Source: Mycteria americana (Eukaryota > Chordata > Aves > Ciconiiformes > Ciconiidae). From it: DNA of 64,000 nt. Below the pieces are notes generated by a model. It saw nothing but the letters and a program-made list of their open reading frames with translations, ran no database searches and had not been told where the DNA came from. The position numbers and the translations under genes were made by a program. Positions 21,966 through 32,937 of the stretch are shown here, in pieces (positions within the stretch are counted from its first letter, which is position 1; each line of letters opens with the position of its first letter). The stretch lies in assembly GCF_035582795.1 (NCBI RefSeq), contig NW_027445625.1, forward strand, positions 2,046,001 to 2,110,000, given 5' to 3'.

Positions 21966-22670
21966 AATTTGTCTTGCTCACTTCCCTCAGGGTTTTCTAC
22001 TACACCACCTCACTCACACTGCAGCCAGAGCTACCCTCCACATCTTCCACCACTGCTGCCTTGTCTTCTGGTGAAAAACATATCCAGGAGAGCACTGTCA
22101 CCATGCCGGGTCAGGGATCACCTGCCACCTTCCCTGTAAACTGAGGTCTTCTAGCAGAGGTCCATGGTCTTCAAAGTCCCCAGTGATTACCAGGGCCTAA
22201 AATTGTGTCCCTTCCTCCAGCTGCCTAGAGGACAACCCATCCTCTTCCCAGCCTTCCTCGGGCAGCTCAGTGGTCCTGACCAGAAGACCATTGTACTCCA
22301 AGAAGTTAGTGATGCACATAACAGTAAACCTGAGTAGACCCAGGCCTGTGCTGTGCTGTGCCCTATGTACAGCCTGGCCTTCAGGCTGTGTTGTGCAGAT
22401 GATAGTCAAGCTGGGTTGCAGAATAAATTTGATTGTAGTGAGAAGTCTGCAGGAAGCTCCCACCTGATAGCAGGGATGAGGCCAACTGCATGTCCTTACC
22501 TATCTCTAAACCTGCCACAACAAATTCACATGTGAACAGCCTCTTTTGGGGGCAGTAGAAATGGTGACTTGGATTTTTTTCCTTCTAAGGACACACTGCA
22601 AGTGATCACAGGAGCAAAAGGGGCTGACCCTTCTACAGACGGGATCTGCAAGACTTGCTGCACCAGCTGA
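21966..22670. other. No gene recognised
   Basis: No family was recognised in this repeat-flanked spacer. Confidence 0.4.
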
Positions 22671-22676
22671 CTAGAC

Positions 22677-22742
22677 AGAAGTCGCCTCACCATGCTCTTC
22701 CCAGCCACCTGCCTGCTGCTGGCCTTTCAGCTTCTCGGATAA
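22677..22742. repeat. Isolated unit of a ~62-bp minisatellite
   Basis: The unit AAGTCGCCTCACCATGCTC followed by CTGCTGCTGGCCTTTCAGC matches the tandem units at 24309-24520. It lies on the other side of a CR1, which suggests the LINE landed in an array. Confidence 0.55.
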
Positions 22743-22849
22743 ACACAACCAAACCCTGTGCGTACTGCTGTCCCATCAGGTACTCAGGCAGAAGGGTCGT
22801 GACAACCATACCCAAGGCCTCTTCCTGGATGGACCTACCAGGTACTTAG

Positions 22850-24222
22850 GGAAAGGGATTCCCACAGTCCTGTGGCCAGCCGGGTGCCTTGAGCAGATCA
22901 TCCTGAGTGCCATCACACGGCATATAGAGGATAACCAAGGGATCACGCCCAGCCAGCATGGGTTCAGGAAAGGCAGGTCCTGCTTGACCAACCTGATCTC
23001 CTTCTATGACAAGGTGACCCACCTAGTGGATGAGGGAAAGGCTGTGGCTGTTGTCTATCTAGACTTCAGTAAAGCCTTTGACAAGGTTTCCCACAGCATT
23101 CTCCTAGAGAAACTGTTTGCTCATGGCTTGGACGGGTGTACTCTTCGCTGGGTAAAGAACTGGCTGGATGGCCGGGCCCAAAGAGTGGTGGTGAATGGAG
23201 TTTACTCCAGTTGGCGGCCGGTCACAAGCGGTGTTCCCCAGGGCTCGGTGTTGGGGCCAGTTCTGTTTAACATCTTTATCAATGATGTGGAGGAAGGGAT
23301 CGAGTGCACCCTCAGTAAGTTTGCAGATGACACCAAGTTGTGCGGGAGTGTTGATCTACTTGAGGGGAGGAAGGCTCTGCAGAGGGACCTGGACAGGCTG
23401 GATCGATGGGCCGAGGTCAATTGTATGAGGTTCAACAAAGCCAAGTGCAAGGTCCTGCACTTGGGTAACAGCAACCCTATGCAACTCTACAGGCTTGGGG
23501 AAGAGTGGCTGGAAAGCTGCCAGGCAGAAAAGGACCTGGGGGTGTTGGTTGACATCCGGCTGAATATGAGCCAGCAGTGTGCCCAGGTGGCCAAGAAAGC
23601 CAATGGCATCCTGACTTGTATCAAAAATAGTGTGGCCAGCAGGACTAGGGAAGTGATTGTGCCCCTGTACTCGGCATTGGTAGAGGCCGCACCTCGAATG
23701 CTGTGTTCGGTTTTAGGCCCTTCACCACAAGAGAGACATTGAGGGGCTGGAGCGAGTCCAGAGAAGGGCAATGAAGCTGGTGAAGGGTCTGGAGCACAAG
23801 GCTGATGGGGAGCGTCTGAGGGAACTGGGGTTGCTCAGACTGGACCAAAGGAGGCTGAGGGGAGACCTCATCGCTCTCTACAACTGCCTGAAAGGAGGCT
23901 GTAGAGAGGTGGGGTCGGTCTCTTCTCCCAGGTAACAAGTGATAGGACAAGAGGAAATGGCCTCAAGTTGCGCCAGGGGAGGTTTAGACTGGATATTAGG
24001 AAATTTTAGTTCACTGAAAGGGTTATCAAAGATTGGATCAGGCTGCCCAGTGAAGTGGTTGAGTCGCCATCCCTGGAAGCATTTAAGAGACGCTTGGATG
24101 AGGTGCTTAGGGACATGGTGTAGTGGTGGTCTTGGTAGTGTTACGTTTACGGCTGGACCTGATGATCAAAAAGGTCTTTTCCAACCTATACGATTCTGTG
24201 ATTCTGTGATTCTGTGATTCTG
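22850..24222 (+). mobile_element. CR1 LINE, 5'-truncated, with a long RT frame
   Basis: An open frame at 22984-23742 encodes 252 residues of the CR1 ORF2 reverse transcriptase: [11 protein letters not shown] (motif A region), [10 protein letters not shown], the catalytic FADDTK, and a C-terminal [12 protein letters not shown] stretch. A frameshift near 23690 ends it, but the remaining C-terminus is recognisable to about 24000. The 3' end carries GATTCTGTGATTCTGTG, the octamer repeat typical of CR1 ends. The endonuclease and N-terminal RT are missing, the usual 5' truncation. It is the best preserved CR1 here. Confidence 0.92.
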
Positions 24223-24308
24223 CTGCTCTGTCAGAGACACTGGCAGATGTGAGCCTAAGAGCACATAGCCCAACCATGAGTCAAGGGCTGACCCATCAGC
24301 TACTGCAG
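24223..24308. repeat. Degenerate minisatellite sequence after the CR1 3' end
   Basis: It lies between the CR1 tail and the clear 62-bp units and contains partial matches to them (GAGTCAAGGGCTGACCC). Assignment is weak. Confidence 0.3.
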
Positions 24309-24525
24309 AAAGAAGTGACCTCACAGCCCTTTCCCAGCCATGTTCCTGCTGCTGGCCTATCAAGTCCAGAGAAAGATGTGACCTCACCACCACCTTCACA
24401 GTCTTGTGCCTCCTGCTGGCCAATGAGATCCTGAAGCACATGTGACCTCATCATAGCATTCCCACCATCTCCTCCTTGTGGCCTACGAGCTGGTCAGGAG
24501 CATGTAACGTCACACTCCTCTTCCA
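24309..24525. repeat. Degenerate ~62-bp tandem repeat, about 3.5 units
   Basis: Units start GAAGTGACCTCACAG, GATGTGACCTCACCA, CATGTGACCTCATCA and GCATGTAACGTCACAC, at a spacing of about 60-65 bases. Each is followed by a CTGCTGGCC-type half. Divergence between units is high, so the array is old. Confidence 0.6.
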
Positions 24526-24584
24526 ACACCACGGGGCTGCTCTGGGACCTCACGATCCCTGCCCTGCCTTCAAGGGGCCAAACA

Positions 24585-25010
24585 GCTTAAGTTAGGGTTA
24601 GGAGAGGGGATAAAGATGAGGGGGTTAGAGCATGGGAAGAAGGGCTTTGGGGGTTAGGTGTTAGGGGATAGAGCTCGCCTTTCAGGCTTAGGGATTGGCA
24701 AAGGCTTAGAGGGAGGGTTTGGTGTTCTTCTGAGGGTGCCTGGTTCGTGTTTAGGGTATGGGCTGGCTTTGTGGGTTAGGGGGTTTTTCAGGGCTGGGCT
24801 GAGGGCTGTGGTGAAGTCTAGCATTTGAATACTAGGGATAAGGGCTAGGGATGAGGATGATCAATAGGGTAAGAGTAAGAGGGGTTCTGGGTTCTGGCTT
24901 TGGTTTAGAGGTAAGGCTGAGGTTAGGAATTAGAGTAGTTGATTCCTGTCAGGCTGAAGGGTGCAATGTAGGGGTAGGGTTAGGACTCAAGGTTATTAGT
25001 TAGAAATACA
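24585..25010 (+). repeat. Degenerate telomere-like (TTAGGG) block
   Basis: Within about 425 bases there are many copies or one-base variants of TTAGGG on plus: GTTAGGGTTAGG at 24593, GGGTTAGGTGTTAGGGG near 24650, TTTAGGGTATGG, GGGTTAGGGGG, CTAGGGATGAGG and TAGGGGTAGGGTTAGG near 24970. The spacing is irregular. I read it as an eroded interstitial telomeric sequence; a G-rich chance run is the alternative. Confidence 0.55.
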
Positions 25011-25825
25011 GCAAAGGCCTCACAGGAATGTTTTCACATCAGTTTCACAGTGGCACCAAAATTACCTGAACTCATCTTTCCTCTTCAAGATCTTTCATGT
25101 CTGTTGGCCAAACTCCTCTTCCCTCCACCAAACCTCCCATCTCCCTTGTCCCAGCAACCCCGTCCTCCCCAGACGCTTTGTCTTGTTTGGGGCAGGCAGG
25201 ATTGTAATGGCTGTCAAGACCTCCAAGTATCTGTCTCCACACTGCTGGCCAGTCAGAAGTGACCTCACAGCCAGCATCCAAGGGGACACGATATGCTGCT
25301 GTGCTGGAGAGGTCCCTGCTCAGCCACCCCAGCAGCACTGAAGGCAGGCCATGCCCTCCACCACCCCTGACGTACCCTGCCTGCATACCAGCTCATGCTG
25401 CAGAAGGGCTCCCATAACTCCTGGGACACATTTCCCACATGGGCGCTTCGGCTACCCCAGGGCATCCTGGAGGCAGTGGCCACCTCTGTGTGGATGATTG
25501 AATCAAGCCCTCAATGCAGATTTTAGGACAAACTTGAAACCTCTGCAGAAAAGAACTCAATGTAATAGCTGAAAAAGTCCTTGTTTCCAGCATTGGTAAG
25601 TTTTTTATGAATTTCAATTTTTGAAAATTATTTCGTATTAACAGCACCAAGGGTGTGTACTAGCAAGCTGATTATGCTCTCTTCTCTAGCTAAAAAGTTT
25701 TATGCAGCCACTTATCACAGTGATTTTTTTACCAATATTTCAAACGGAGAAACATTGCTCAGAAGAACTACTGTATTTATATTGGCACACGTTACCTCTC
25801 TACTTCTGCCTCTGTCTTTTTTCAT
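25011..25825. other. No gene; one minisatellite unit at 25238-25275
   Basis: CTGCTGGCCAGTCAGAAGTGACCTCACAG repeats the ~62-bp unit once more in two adjacent pieces. The rest is unrecognised and becomes AT-rich toward 25830. Confidence 0.45.
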
Positions 25826-26908
25826 AGACTCATAGAATCATTTAGGTTGGAAAAGACCTTTAAGATCATCGAGTCCAACCGTCAACCTAACACTACCAAG
25901 ACCACCACTACACCATGTCCCTAAGCACCTCATCCAAATGTATTTTAAATACTTCCAGGGATGGTGACTCAACCACTTCCCTGGGCAGCCTGTTCCAGTG
26001 CTTGATAATGCTTTCAGCGAAGAAATCTTTCCTAATATCCAATCTAAACCTCCCCTGGAACAACCTGAGGCCAGTTCCTCTCGTCCTGTCACTTGTTACT
26101 TGGGAAAAGAGATTGAGACACCCCCATCACTACAACCTCCTCTCAGGTAGTTGTAGGGAGAGGTAAGCTCTCCCCTCAGCCTCCTTTTCTCCAGACTAAA
26201 CAACCCCAGTTCCCTCAGCCGCTCCTCATCAGACTTGTGCTCTTGAGCTTCGTTGCCCTTCTTTGGACATGTTCTAGCACCTCAATGTCTTTCTTGTCGT
26301 GAGGGGCCCAAACCTGAACACAGTATTCGAGGTGCAGCCTCACCAGTGCCAAGTACAGGGGGACGATCGCTGCCCTACTCCTGCTGGCCACGCTATTTCT
26401 GATACAAGCCAGGATGCTATTCACCTTCTTGGCCACCTGGGCATGCTGCCGGCACATATTCAGCTGGCTGTCGACCAACACCCCGAGGTCTTATTCTGCC
26501 AGGCAGCTTTCCAGCCACTCTCCCCCAAGCCTGGAGCGTTGCATGGGGTTGTTGTGACCCAGGTGCAGGACCCAGCACTGAGCCTTGTTGAACCTCATAC
26601 AATTGGCTTTGGCCCATCAATCCAGCCTGTCCAGATCCCTCTGTAGAGCCTTCCTACCCTCAAGCAGATCAACACTCCTGCCCAACTTGGTCTCATCTGC
26701 AAACTTACTGCTGGTGCACTCAATCCCCTCATCCAGATTATTGGTAATGATATTAAACAGAACTGTCCCCAGTACTGAGCCCTGGGGAACACCGCTTGTG
26801 ACAGCCCACCACCTGGGTTTAACTCCATTCACAACTCTTTGGGCCCGGCCATTCAGCCAGTTTTTTAGCCAGTGAACAGTACGCCTGTCCAAGCCATGAC
26901 TAGCCACG
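25826..26908 (-). mobile_element. CR1 LINE, antisense, 5'-truncated
   Basis: The plus strand begins CATAGACTCATAGAATCA then GGTTGGAAAAGACC, the reverse of a CR1 3' end. On minus, 26907-26617 encodes RT residues including [24 protein letters not shown] and FADETK, where FADDTK would be expected. The Asp to Glu change in the catalytic motif and several frameshifts mark it as dead. The truncation point is at about 26908. Confidence 0.92.
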
Positions 26909-27413
26909 ATTTATTGGATTTTCAAGGGAACTCAGGGATGCTGGAATATCATCACCCTCATGCCATGGCTTTCTGCATATGTCACTCTCATGTGGCATCC
27001 TGTTGCAATGCACAGCTTTTGCAGGCTGTGAGGAGGGCCTGTTCTGTCCCGCTTGCAACCACTGGGATGCCACTGTGCAGAAAATAGGACTATCATCTCA
27101 AGTTGCAGGAGACCTTATAGCTTACACAGGCCTAAGGACACAGCAGGAGAGTGTGGAAGTGAGGAGAGACCAGCACGGAGAAGATCACGTCCTGATGCGG
27201 TCCATGGCCATGGCTCCAGGGAAGCAGCAGCCCTGACTCCAAGGTGGAAGTGCCCCACCAGGCAGCGGAGGCAGCTCTGAGGGCCACCGGGCTGCTCCTC
27301 CCTGCGGCATCTGGACTTCTGGCTCCTTAACCGCTTCTGCATTCTGGTGCTGTGTCCTCAGCTCCAGAAAGGTTTGAAGAGATGGAGCTCAAACATGATT
27401 TTCTGCTGGATTC
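26909..27413. other. Spacer downstream of the minus-strand OR, no gene
   Basis: No coding or repeat signature was seen. Confidence 0.45.
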
Positions 27414-27419
27414 TTTATT
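27414..27419 (-). terminator. Candidate poly(A) signal of the minus-strand OR14
   Basis: TTTATT on plus reads AATAAA on minus, 213 bases past the stop codon, similar to the spacing in the plus-strand paralogs. Confidence 0.45.
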
Positions 27420-27631
27420 TATGCAAGGAGACTGGTTCCTTAGATATATTAGGATAGTTCCTCAAAAAAAACATATTGAATGTCAAGAAGAAGCGGGATG
27501 TATAATACTATTTCATTGCAATTAATATTATCACACCTATAAAAAAGGAATGTAAAATAAAAAAAAAGAACACAAGATAGTCCTGACTTTTCCTGAGATA
27601 CCCTGGGAGTCATATAAAGAGGATGGATACC

Positions 27632-28567
27632 TTAATGATGTTGAAACAGTATGTGTTCAAACAGTTTCTTCAGGGCATCCTTGAGCTCCTTGTTCCTCAT
27701 GCTGTAGATGAGGGGGTTCACTGCTGGAGGCACCACCGAATACAGAAATGACACCACCAGATCCAGGGACGGGGAGGAGATGGAGCGGGGCTTCAGGTAG
27801 GCAAACATTAAAGTGCTGACAAACAGGGAGAGCACGGCCAGGTGAGGGAGGCACGTGGAAAAGGCTTTGTGCCGTCCTTGCTCAGAGGGGATCCTCAGCA
27901 CGGCCCTGAAGATCTGCACGTAGGACAGCACAATGAAAACAAAACATCCAAAAGCTAAACAGGCACTAACAACAAGAAGGCAAATTTCCCTGAGGTAGGC
28001 GTCTGAGCAGGAGAGCTTGAGGATCTGGGGGACTTCACAATAGAACTGGTCTACAGCATTGCCCTTGCAGAGGGGTATTGAAAATGTGTTGGCAGTGTGC
28101 AGCAGAGCATAGGGAAAAACAGTGCCCCAGGCAGCTGCTGCCATTTTGGCACAAGCTCTACTTCCCAGGAGGGTCCCGTAGTGCAGGGGTTTGCAGATGG
28201 CAATGTAGCGGTCGTAGGCCATGACTGTGAGAAGATAAAACTCTGCTGAAATGAAAAAGACAAACAGAAAGACCTGTGCAGCAAATCCTGCATAGGAAAT
28301 GGCCCTGGTGTCCCACAGGCAATTGGCCATGGCTTGGGGGACAGTGGTGGAGATGGAGCCCAGGTCGAGGAGGGAGAGGTTGAGCAGAAAGAAGTACATG
28401 GGGGTGTGGAGGCGGTGGTCACAGGCTACGGCGGCAATGATGAGGCTGTTGCCCAGGAGGGCAGCCAGGTAGATGCCCAGGAAGAGCCAGAAGTGCAAGA
28501 GCTGCAGCTCCCTCGTGTCTGCAAGCACCAGCAGGAGGAACTCAGTAATGGAGTTGTTGTTGGACAT
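27632..28567 (-). CDS. Olfactory receptor family 14-like, intact, lacks the TM3 cysteine
   Basis: This intact frame of 311 residues is the normal OR length. It should be a G-protein-coupled odorant receptor in the cilia of olfactory sensory neurons. Visible marks: MSNNNS with an N-glycosylation sequon; TM1 GN at about 39-40; LHTPMYFF at the first intracellular loop; MAYDRYIAIC at the end of TM3 (DRY 119-121); SYVQIF at the end of TM5; KAFSTCLPHL in TM6; and NPLIY in TM7. Residue 95, Cys in all paralogs here and the partner of the second-loop disulfide in class A receptors, is Phe (AGFAAQ). The start was chosen because an acceptor lies 24 bases upstream, with the AG at 28592-28591, and further upstream in-frame codons would be intronic. 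It is transcribed away from S1b, head to head with the unit at 41668. Function is uncertain given the lost cysteine. Confidence 0.93.
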   Translation of the reverse strand: MSNNNSITEFLLLVLADTRELQLLHFWLFLGIYLAALLGNSLIIAAVACDHRLHTPMYFFLLNLSLLDLGSISTTVPQAMANCLWDTRAISYAGFAAQVFLFVFFISAEFYLLTVMAYDRYIAICKPLHYGTLLGSRACAKMAAAAWGTVFPYALLHTANTFSIPLCKGNAVDQFYCEVPQILKLSCSDAYLREICLLVVSACLAFGCFVFIVLSYVQIFRAVLRIPSEQGRHKAFSTCLPHLAVLSLFVSTLMFAYLKPRSISSPSLDLVVSFLYSVVPPAVNPLIYSMRNKELKDALKKLFEHILFQHH

Positions 28568-28590
28568 TTTCTTCCTGTGGGCTTGGGGAC

Positions 28591-30039
28591 CTGTCCAAGG
28601 AGGAAAAGACAGTGATAAGTTAGGAATGACTTCTCTGTAGAAAAGCCCATGCCGTTTCTCATAGAAATCCCCCTGCCAGAGCTGAATGAGGAATGAGCCA
28701 GGCCATTCCCCAACCCTACCAACTGAAGGACATTCTGCCTGAATGTATAAAATACCGCTTAGACATCTAGTTTCCATGAGGAATCCTCTGGAGTAGGACC
28801 CCCAGAGTCGGAGTCAGAATAGAAGTTAACCTGCACCCTCACCCCAAGAGCAAGAGTATGACGGACAGGTAGTGAAACAGGGAAGAATACAAGTATGCTC
28901 CAGAAAAATGAAGCACGGAGAGAAAGGCAGACGGGCATGCAGAGAAACCTTCTCCTTCTCCTCATCCAGCTGTGCTCTCCACCTCACAGACAGAGACAAC
29001 GTAGGGCACTCATTTTTAGCCTGTTTGTTGTATAGCAATTGTAGGACACAGGCACTTCTTCTAGACTGGAGGTCCAGCTGCCAAGGAGTTTACTCACGCC
29101 CTGCACTCCGTGGCCTTGGGCATGAGGCTGTGCTGGAGAGGAGACCACAGGCTTGCTCCAGGGAAGTTGTCTGAGCTGCAGGGGATGGCAGAGAGGTGTG
29201 CTAGTCACCCTTCCCACAGCGTTTCTGGAACAAGCTCCCTGTCCCTCCCTGCCCATGTCTCTGCTGCCTGGAGCTGTCCCTGCCAGGAGCTCTTTCTCTG
29301 TCCCCATATCTCCTCCCGGTCAGTGCTCACAGACCCCATCCCACCCGCAGCATGCTCAGCTCTGGCCTGCAGACACCTCCTGCAGCCGGGCACTGCCCCG
29401 GGGCATCTCTGTGTGTGCAGGGGCTAAGGAGCAGCTCAGGCAAGTCCTAACAAGAACTGGGGTCTCCGTACCTTCTCCACAGTAGAGAACAAAGTTCCCA
29501 TCTCCCCCTGCCCACCCAGCCAACCAAGAGGAGAAAAGTCAAAGCACAGACTGCTTCCCTGTCAGGCAAATGCTGCCTTGATGCCCGTCTTCAAAAGGAC
29601 TCTCTGCAAATGTCCTGGGGGTGGTCTGGAGCTCTGAGCAGCCGTGACCCGCACCCTCTCGACAGTAGAGGGACCCCGCCTTGCTGGGGGTCACTCCTTG
29701 TGCACTCAGCTTCTCCCCATAGCGACGTGGGAAGCTCCCCAGGCAGGCTGAGCGCTGACCCTGGCAGGTGGCAGAGTCCCTGCCCTGGCACACAGCCCCT
29801 TGGGGTGCAGGGACTCTGCTCTGAAGGACAGCTCTGGACACTCCTGGCTGCACACCCAGCTTCACACTCTGCAGCCATCCCAGGGAGAAACAAGCTGTCA
29901 TACCCTGGCCCTCTGACCATGTGGCAGGGAATCCCTGCGCTGGAACTCATCCTTCTCCTCCAAACCAACCATGGGATGTGTCAGCTTTAGGAGATCCCTC
30001 CAGGACCTCATGTGCCCTGCCCTGTGGCCAGCGACTTAC
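28591..30039 (-). other. Predicted intron and 5' flank of the minus-strand OR14
   Basis: The acceptor (TTTTCCTCCTTGGACAG on minus, ending at 28591) and the donor GTAAGT (minus, 30039-30034) delimit a 1449-bp intron. Sequence at 29690-29880 is an inverted paralog of 40090-40270 in the plus-strand unit, showing that both units share this 5' region. No other gene was seen inside. Confidence 0.5.
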
Positions 30040-30200
30040 AGTGTGAAGGGCTGTGAAGATCTCTTCCACTCCAGACTGCCTTTAACCTCTCTCTGCCTCT
30101 CTCGTCTCCCCTCAGTGCCTGCAGGCAGTGCCCTCAGCCCTGCTGCGCTTTGCGGAGGAGCTGCTCCTGGGCAGAGCGCTCTCTCTGCTTTCTGCGCTCC
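30040..30200 (-). other. Predicted 5' noncoding exon of the OR14 at 28567
   Basis: It lies just upstream (minus) of the donor at 30039. It aligns in inverted orientation with the exon predicted at 39750-39897, sharing GCAGAGCGC/GAGCTGCTCCTGGGCAGAG sequence. The 5' end is not known. Confidence 0.5.
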
Positions 30201-30889
30201 CATGGTGCCATAAGCTCCCTGCATCCCAGGAGCCCGGCCCAGCTTATCAGCAGAAGACCAGCCCAAGGCTGAAGTAATCACTGATGCTCCCTCCCTCAGC
30301 TGGGCAGAGACACTTGATTCCAGCAGTGGAATTTCTTCTATTAGAAAAACAGATGGGCACGAGAATCACCTTTTCTTCTCCCATCATGAGACAGGACACC
30401 AGGAACGTGATAGGGAAGGATCTGCTTTCTCCAAGCTAGGGGAATGTTTTCAGTTTAGTGAATTTAGGCATTTCATTCTGCTTTGTAGTCCAAGGGCTAG
30501 AAAGACATTCAAAAGTCCTTTGTCCGTGCCATGTCTCTGCTTTGAAGCAAAGCCTTTGCACACACAAGACCTTGGACACGCGGTACCAGGATTCCTTATG
30601 GCAAGAAGGAGCTTGCCTGGTGCCACACCTGGGGTGCTTTAGCCCACATGTGCAGCAATGATCTCAGCAAGGGGCACAGACAGGATAAGCGGGACCTGTT
30701 GGTGTTGGAGGCAGTGGTGTGACAGTGACGGAATCAATTGGCAAGGCGTGGTGGCAGAGCTCAGTACAGCTGGTCTTCAAGGACAGCATCCTCCAAGCAC
30801 AGCAATAATCCAGATTGAAACTCAGCCTGAACTGGAAAGGCAATTCAAGGGCACCATAATGAGTCTTTACCACTTCAGGAACAGTTAAA
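30201..30889. other. OR upstream flank, nothing recognised
   Basis: This is a copy of 357-1045. No gene or repeat was identified. Confidence 0.45.
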
Positions 30890-31944
30890 GAAGCAACAAA
30901 GATACTGTGTGGCCAGTGCTGAATTTAATAAGAACGGTTGTAGATAGCTCTGAGATACTCCATGTCCTCTTTGCCTCAGTCTTCAGCAGGAAGGGCTCCA
31001 GGGCCTTTGTGCCTTGAGGCAGGACTCTGGAGGAGAACAACTAGCAGTAGATGAGAACCAAGTCAGGGGCCACATGAGTGATCCACAGTCCTTACCAGGA
31101 GGGGTGGCATCCCAGGGAGCTGAGAGAGCAGGATGATGTCACAGGGAGGCCACTCGACATCATCTTTGAAAGGCCATGGAGACTGGAGGAACAGGCTGAT
31201 GACTGGGAGCAGCCAGCTATTGCATGCACCTTTCAAAAATGCCCAGGTGATGAGCAGGGGAACTAAAGGTTCTGCCCCCGAGCGTGTGCCCTTGGAGCCC
31301 GTTTCTGGGTGTCTGAAAGAGAAGGTGACTGGATTTACCCAGGGTAGATTGTGTATGGCCGTCATCTTTGCTTTCCATGAGGAAAGGACAGGATGGCTAG
31401 ACGTGGAGAAGCAGTGGTTGTCTTTTACCTGAAAGTCAACAAAGCTTTCCGCATCATCCCCCAACAATATTTTTGTGTTTGAGATAGGATATTATGATCT
31501 CCATCGGTGCATAAATAGCTGGTTAAAAAACCAGCTGGATGGTGAGGCTCAGAAGACCATGGTTAATGTGTGGTACTCGGTCTGGAGGTCTCGAGCTAGC
31601 AGGGTCCTGCAGGGGTCTGTCCTGCAACCTGCCCTGTTTAACGTGTTCTTAATGACCCAGAGGAGATGAGAGGGTGATTTTTCATAACATTTGTAGAAGA
31701 CAGCCTATTGAGGAGAGCAGACGTTACAATGGAGGGCAGGGCTGCCATTGCAAGGGACGTAAAGAGGCTGGAGCGATGGACCAACAGGAACCTCGTGATA
31801 TGCAGCAAGTCCTGACCTTAAGGTGGATGAAGCCCCTGCAGTGATAGATGCCAGGGACTGCCTAGGTGGGTAGCAGCTCTATGGGAAAGGCTGTGGCCGT
31901 CCTTGGGTTTCATTAGGCAAAACATGAGCCATCAGCAAAGGAAG
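30890..31944 (+). mobile_element. Degenerate CR1 LINE, reverse transcriptase region
   Basis: This is the second copy of the element at 1046-2100, with the same lesions (WLKNQLDGEAQKT segment near 31520). Confidence 0.75.
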
Positions 31945-32516
31945 TGGCCTGGTTTGGGGTGGGATAGAGTTAATTTTCTTCCTAGTAGCTCCTCTAGTGC
32001 TGTATTTTGGATGTTAGTATGACAATAATATTGATAACACGCTGATGTTTTAGTTGGTGCTAGGTAATGTTTACACTGGTCAAGGACTTTTCAGCTTCCC
32101 ATGCTCTGCCAGGAGCCAAGATTCACATTGATTCACATTGATTCACATTGGCCAAAGGGCTATTCCATACCATATGACATCATGCTCAGGATATGAACTG
32201 GGGGGGAGTTGGCTGGGGGGTAGCGATCGCTGCTCGGGGGCTGGCTGGGCATTGGTCGGAGGGTGGTGAGCAGTTGCATCACTTGGGGTTTTTTTCCTGG
32301 CTTTTGTTCCTCTTTTGCTCGCTTGTTTTCCTTCTCATTACAATTTATTATTATTATTATTATTTTTAGTGTTCCAATTATTAAACTGTTCTTATCTCAA
32401 CCCACGAGTTTTCTTACTTTTGCTCTTCGGACTCTCTCCCCATCCCACTGCGGGGGGCGGAGGGTGAGCAAGCGGCTGTGTGGTGCTTAATTGCCGACTG
32501 GGGCTAAACCACAACA
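31945..32516 (+). mobile_element. Solo LTR, avian ERVL-type
   Basis: This is the duplicate of 2101-2659. It carries three copies of a GATTCACATT decamer (about 32120-32148) where S1a has two, and a longer TTA run in the ATTATTATT tract. It ends 34 bases before the OR pseudogene ATG. Confidence 0.85.
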
Positions 32517-32550
32517 GAGCCTGTTGTGCGGATTGCTCTGTACAGGGAAA

Positions 32551-32937
32551 ATGCCCCAAAGAAAAGGGGTGGAGAATCACACCGTGGGATCGGGATTCAT
32601 TCTTCTGGGATTTGCTGACCACTCCAGCCTGCAGGGCCTGTGCTTCCCAGTATTCCTGCTCCTCTGCCTCGTGGTGCTCACAGGGAACAGCCTGATTGCA
32701 CTCACCACAGCGGTGGACTCAAGCCTCCACAGCCCCATGTGTTTCTTCCTGAGGAATTTGTCCTTCCTGGAGATCTGCTACCCGTCAGTCACTGCCAAAA
32801 AAGCTGGTGGGTTTCCTGATGGAAGATGGCAGGATCTCCTTCCTTGGCTGTGCTGCCCAGCTGTATGTCCTGGTTTTGTTGGGCAGGATCAAATGCTTCT
32901 CCTGGCTGCCCTGGCCTACGACTGCTACATAGCTAAA
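32551..32937 (+). pseudogene. OR6/OR10-like olfactory receptor pseudogene, copy 2
   Basis: It has the same frame lesions and the same ERV junction as 2694-3080, so all were present before duplication. It differs by a few substitutions, such as HSPMCFF where S1a has HSPMDFF (the family norm is HSPMYFF). TM4 onward is absent. Confidence 0.85.

Noticed and set aside
23000-23740. CR1 frame as an active transposon gene
   Set aside because: It lacks the endonuclease and N-terminal RT and has a frameshift in the C-terminus, so it is a dead truncated copy.
24309-24525. CRISPR-like spacing of repeats
   Set aside because: The units are contiguous and degenerate with no distinct spacers, and the genome is vertebrate.
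28568-28777. A 70-codon N-terminal extension of the minus-strand OR14
   Set aside because: It crosses the predicted acceptor at 28591-28592 and lacks OR similarity.
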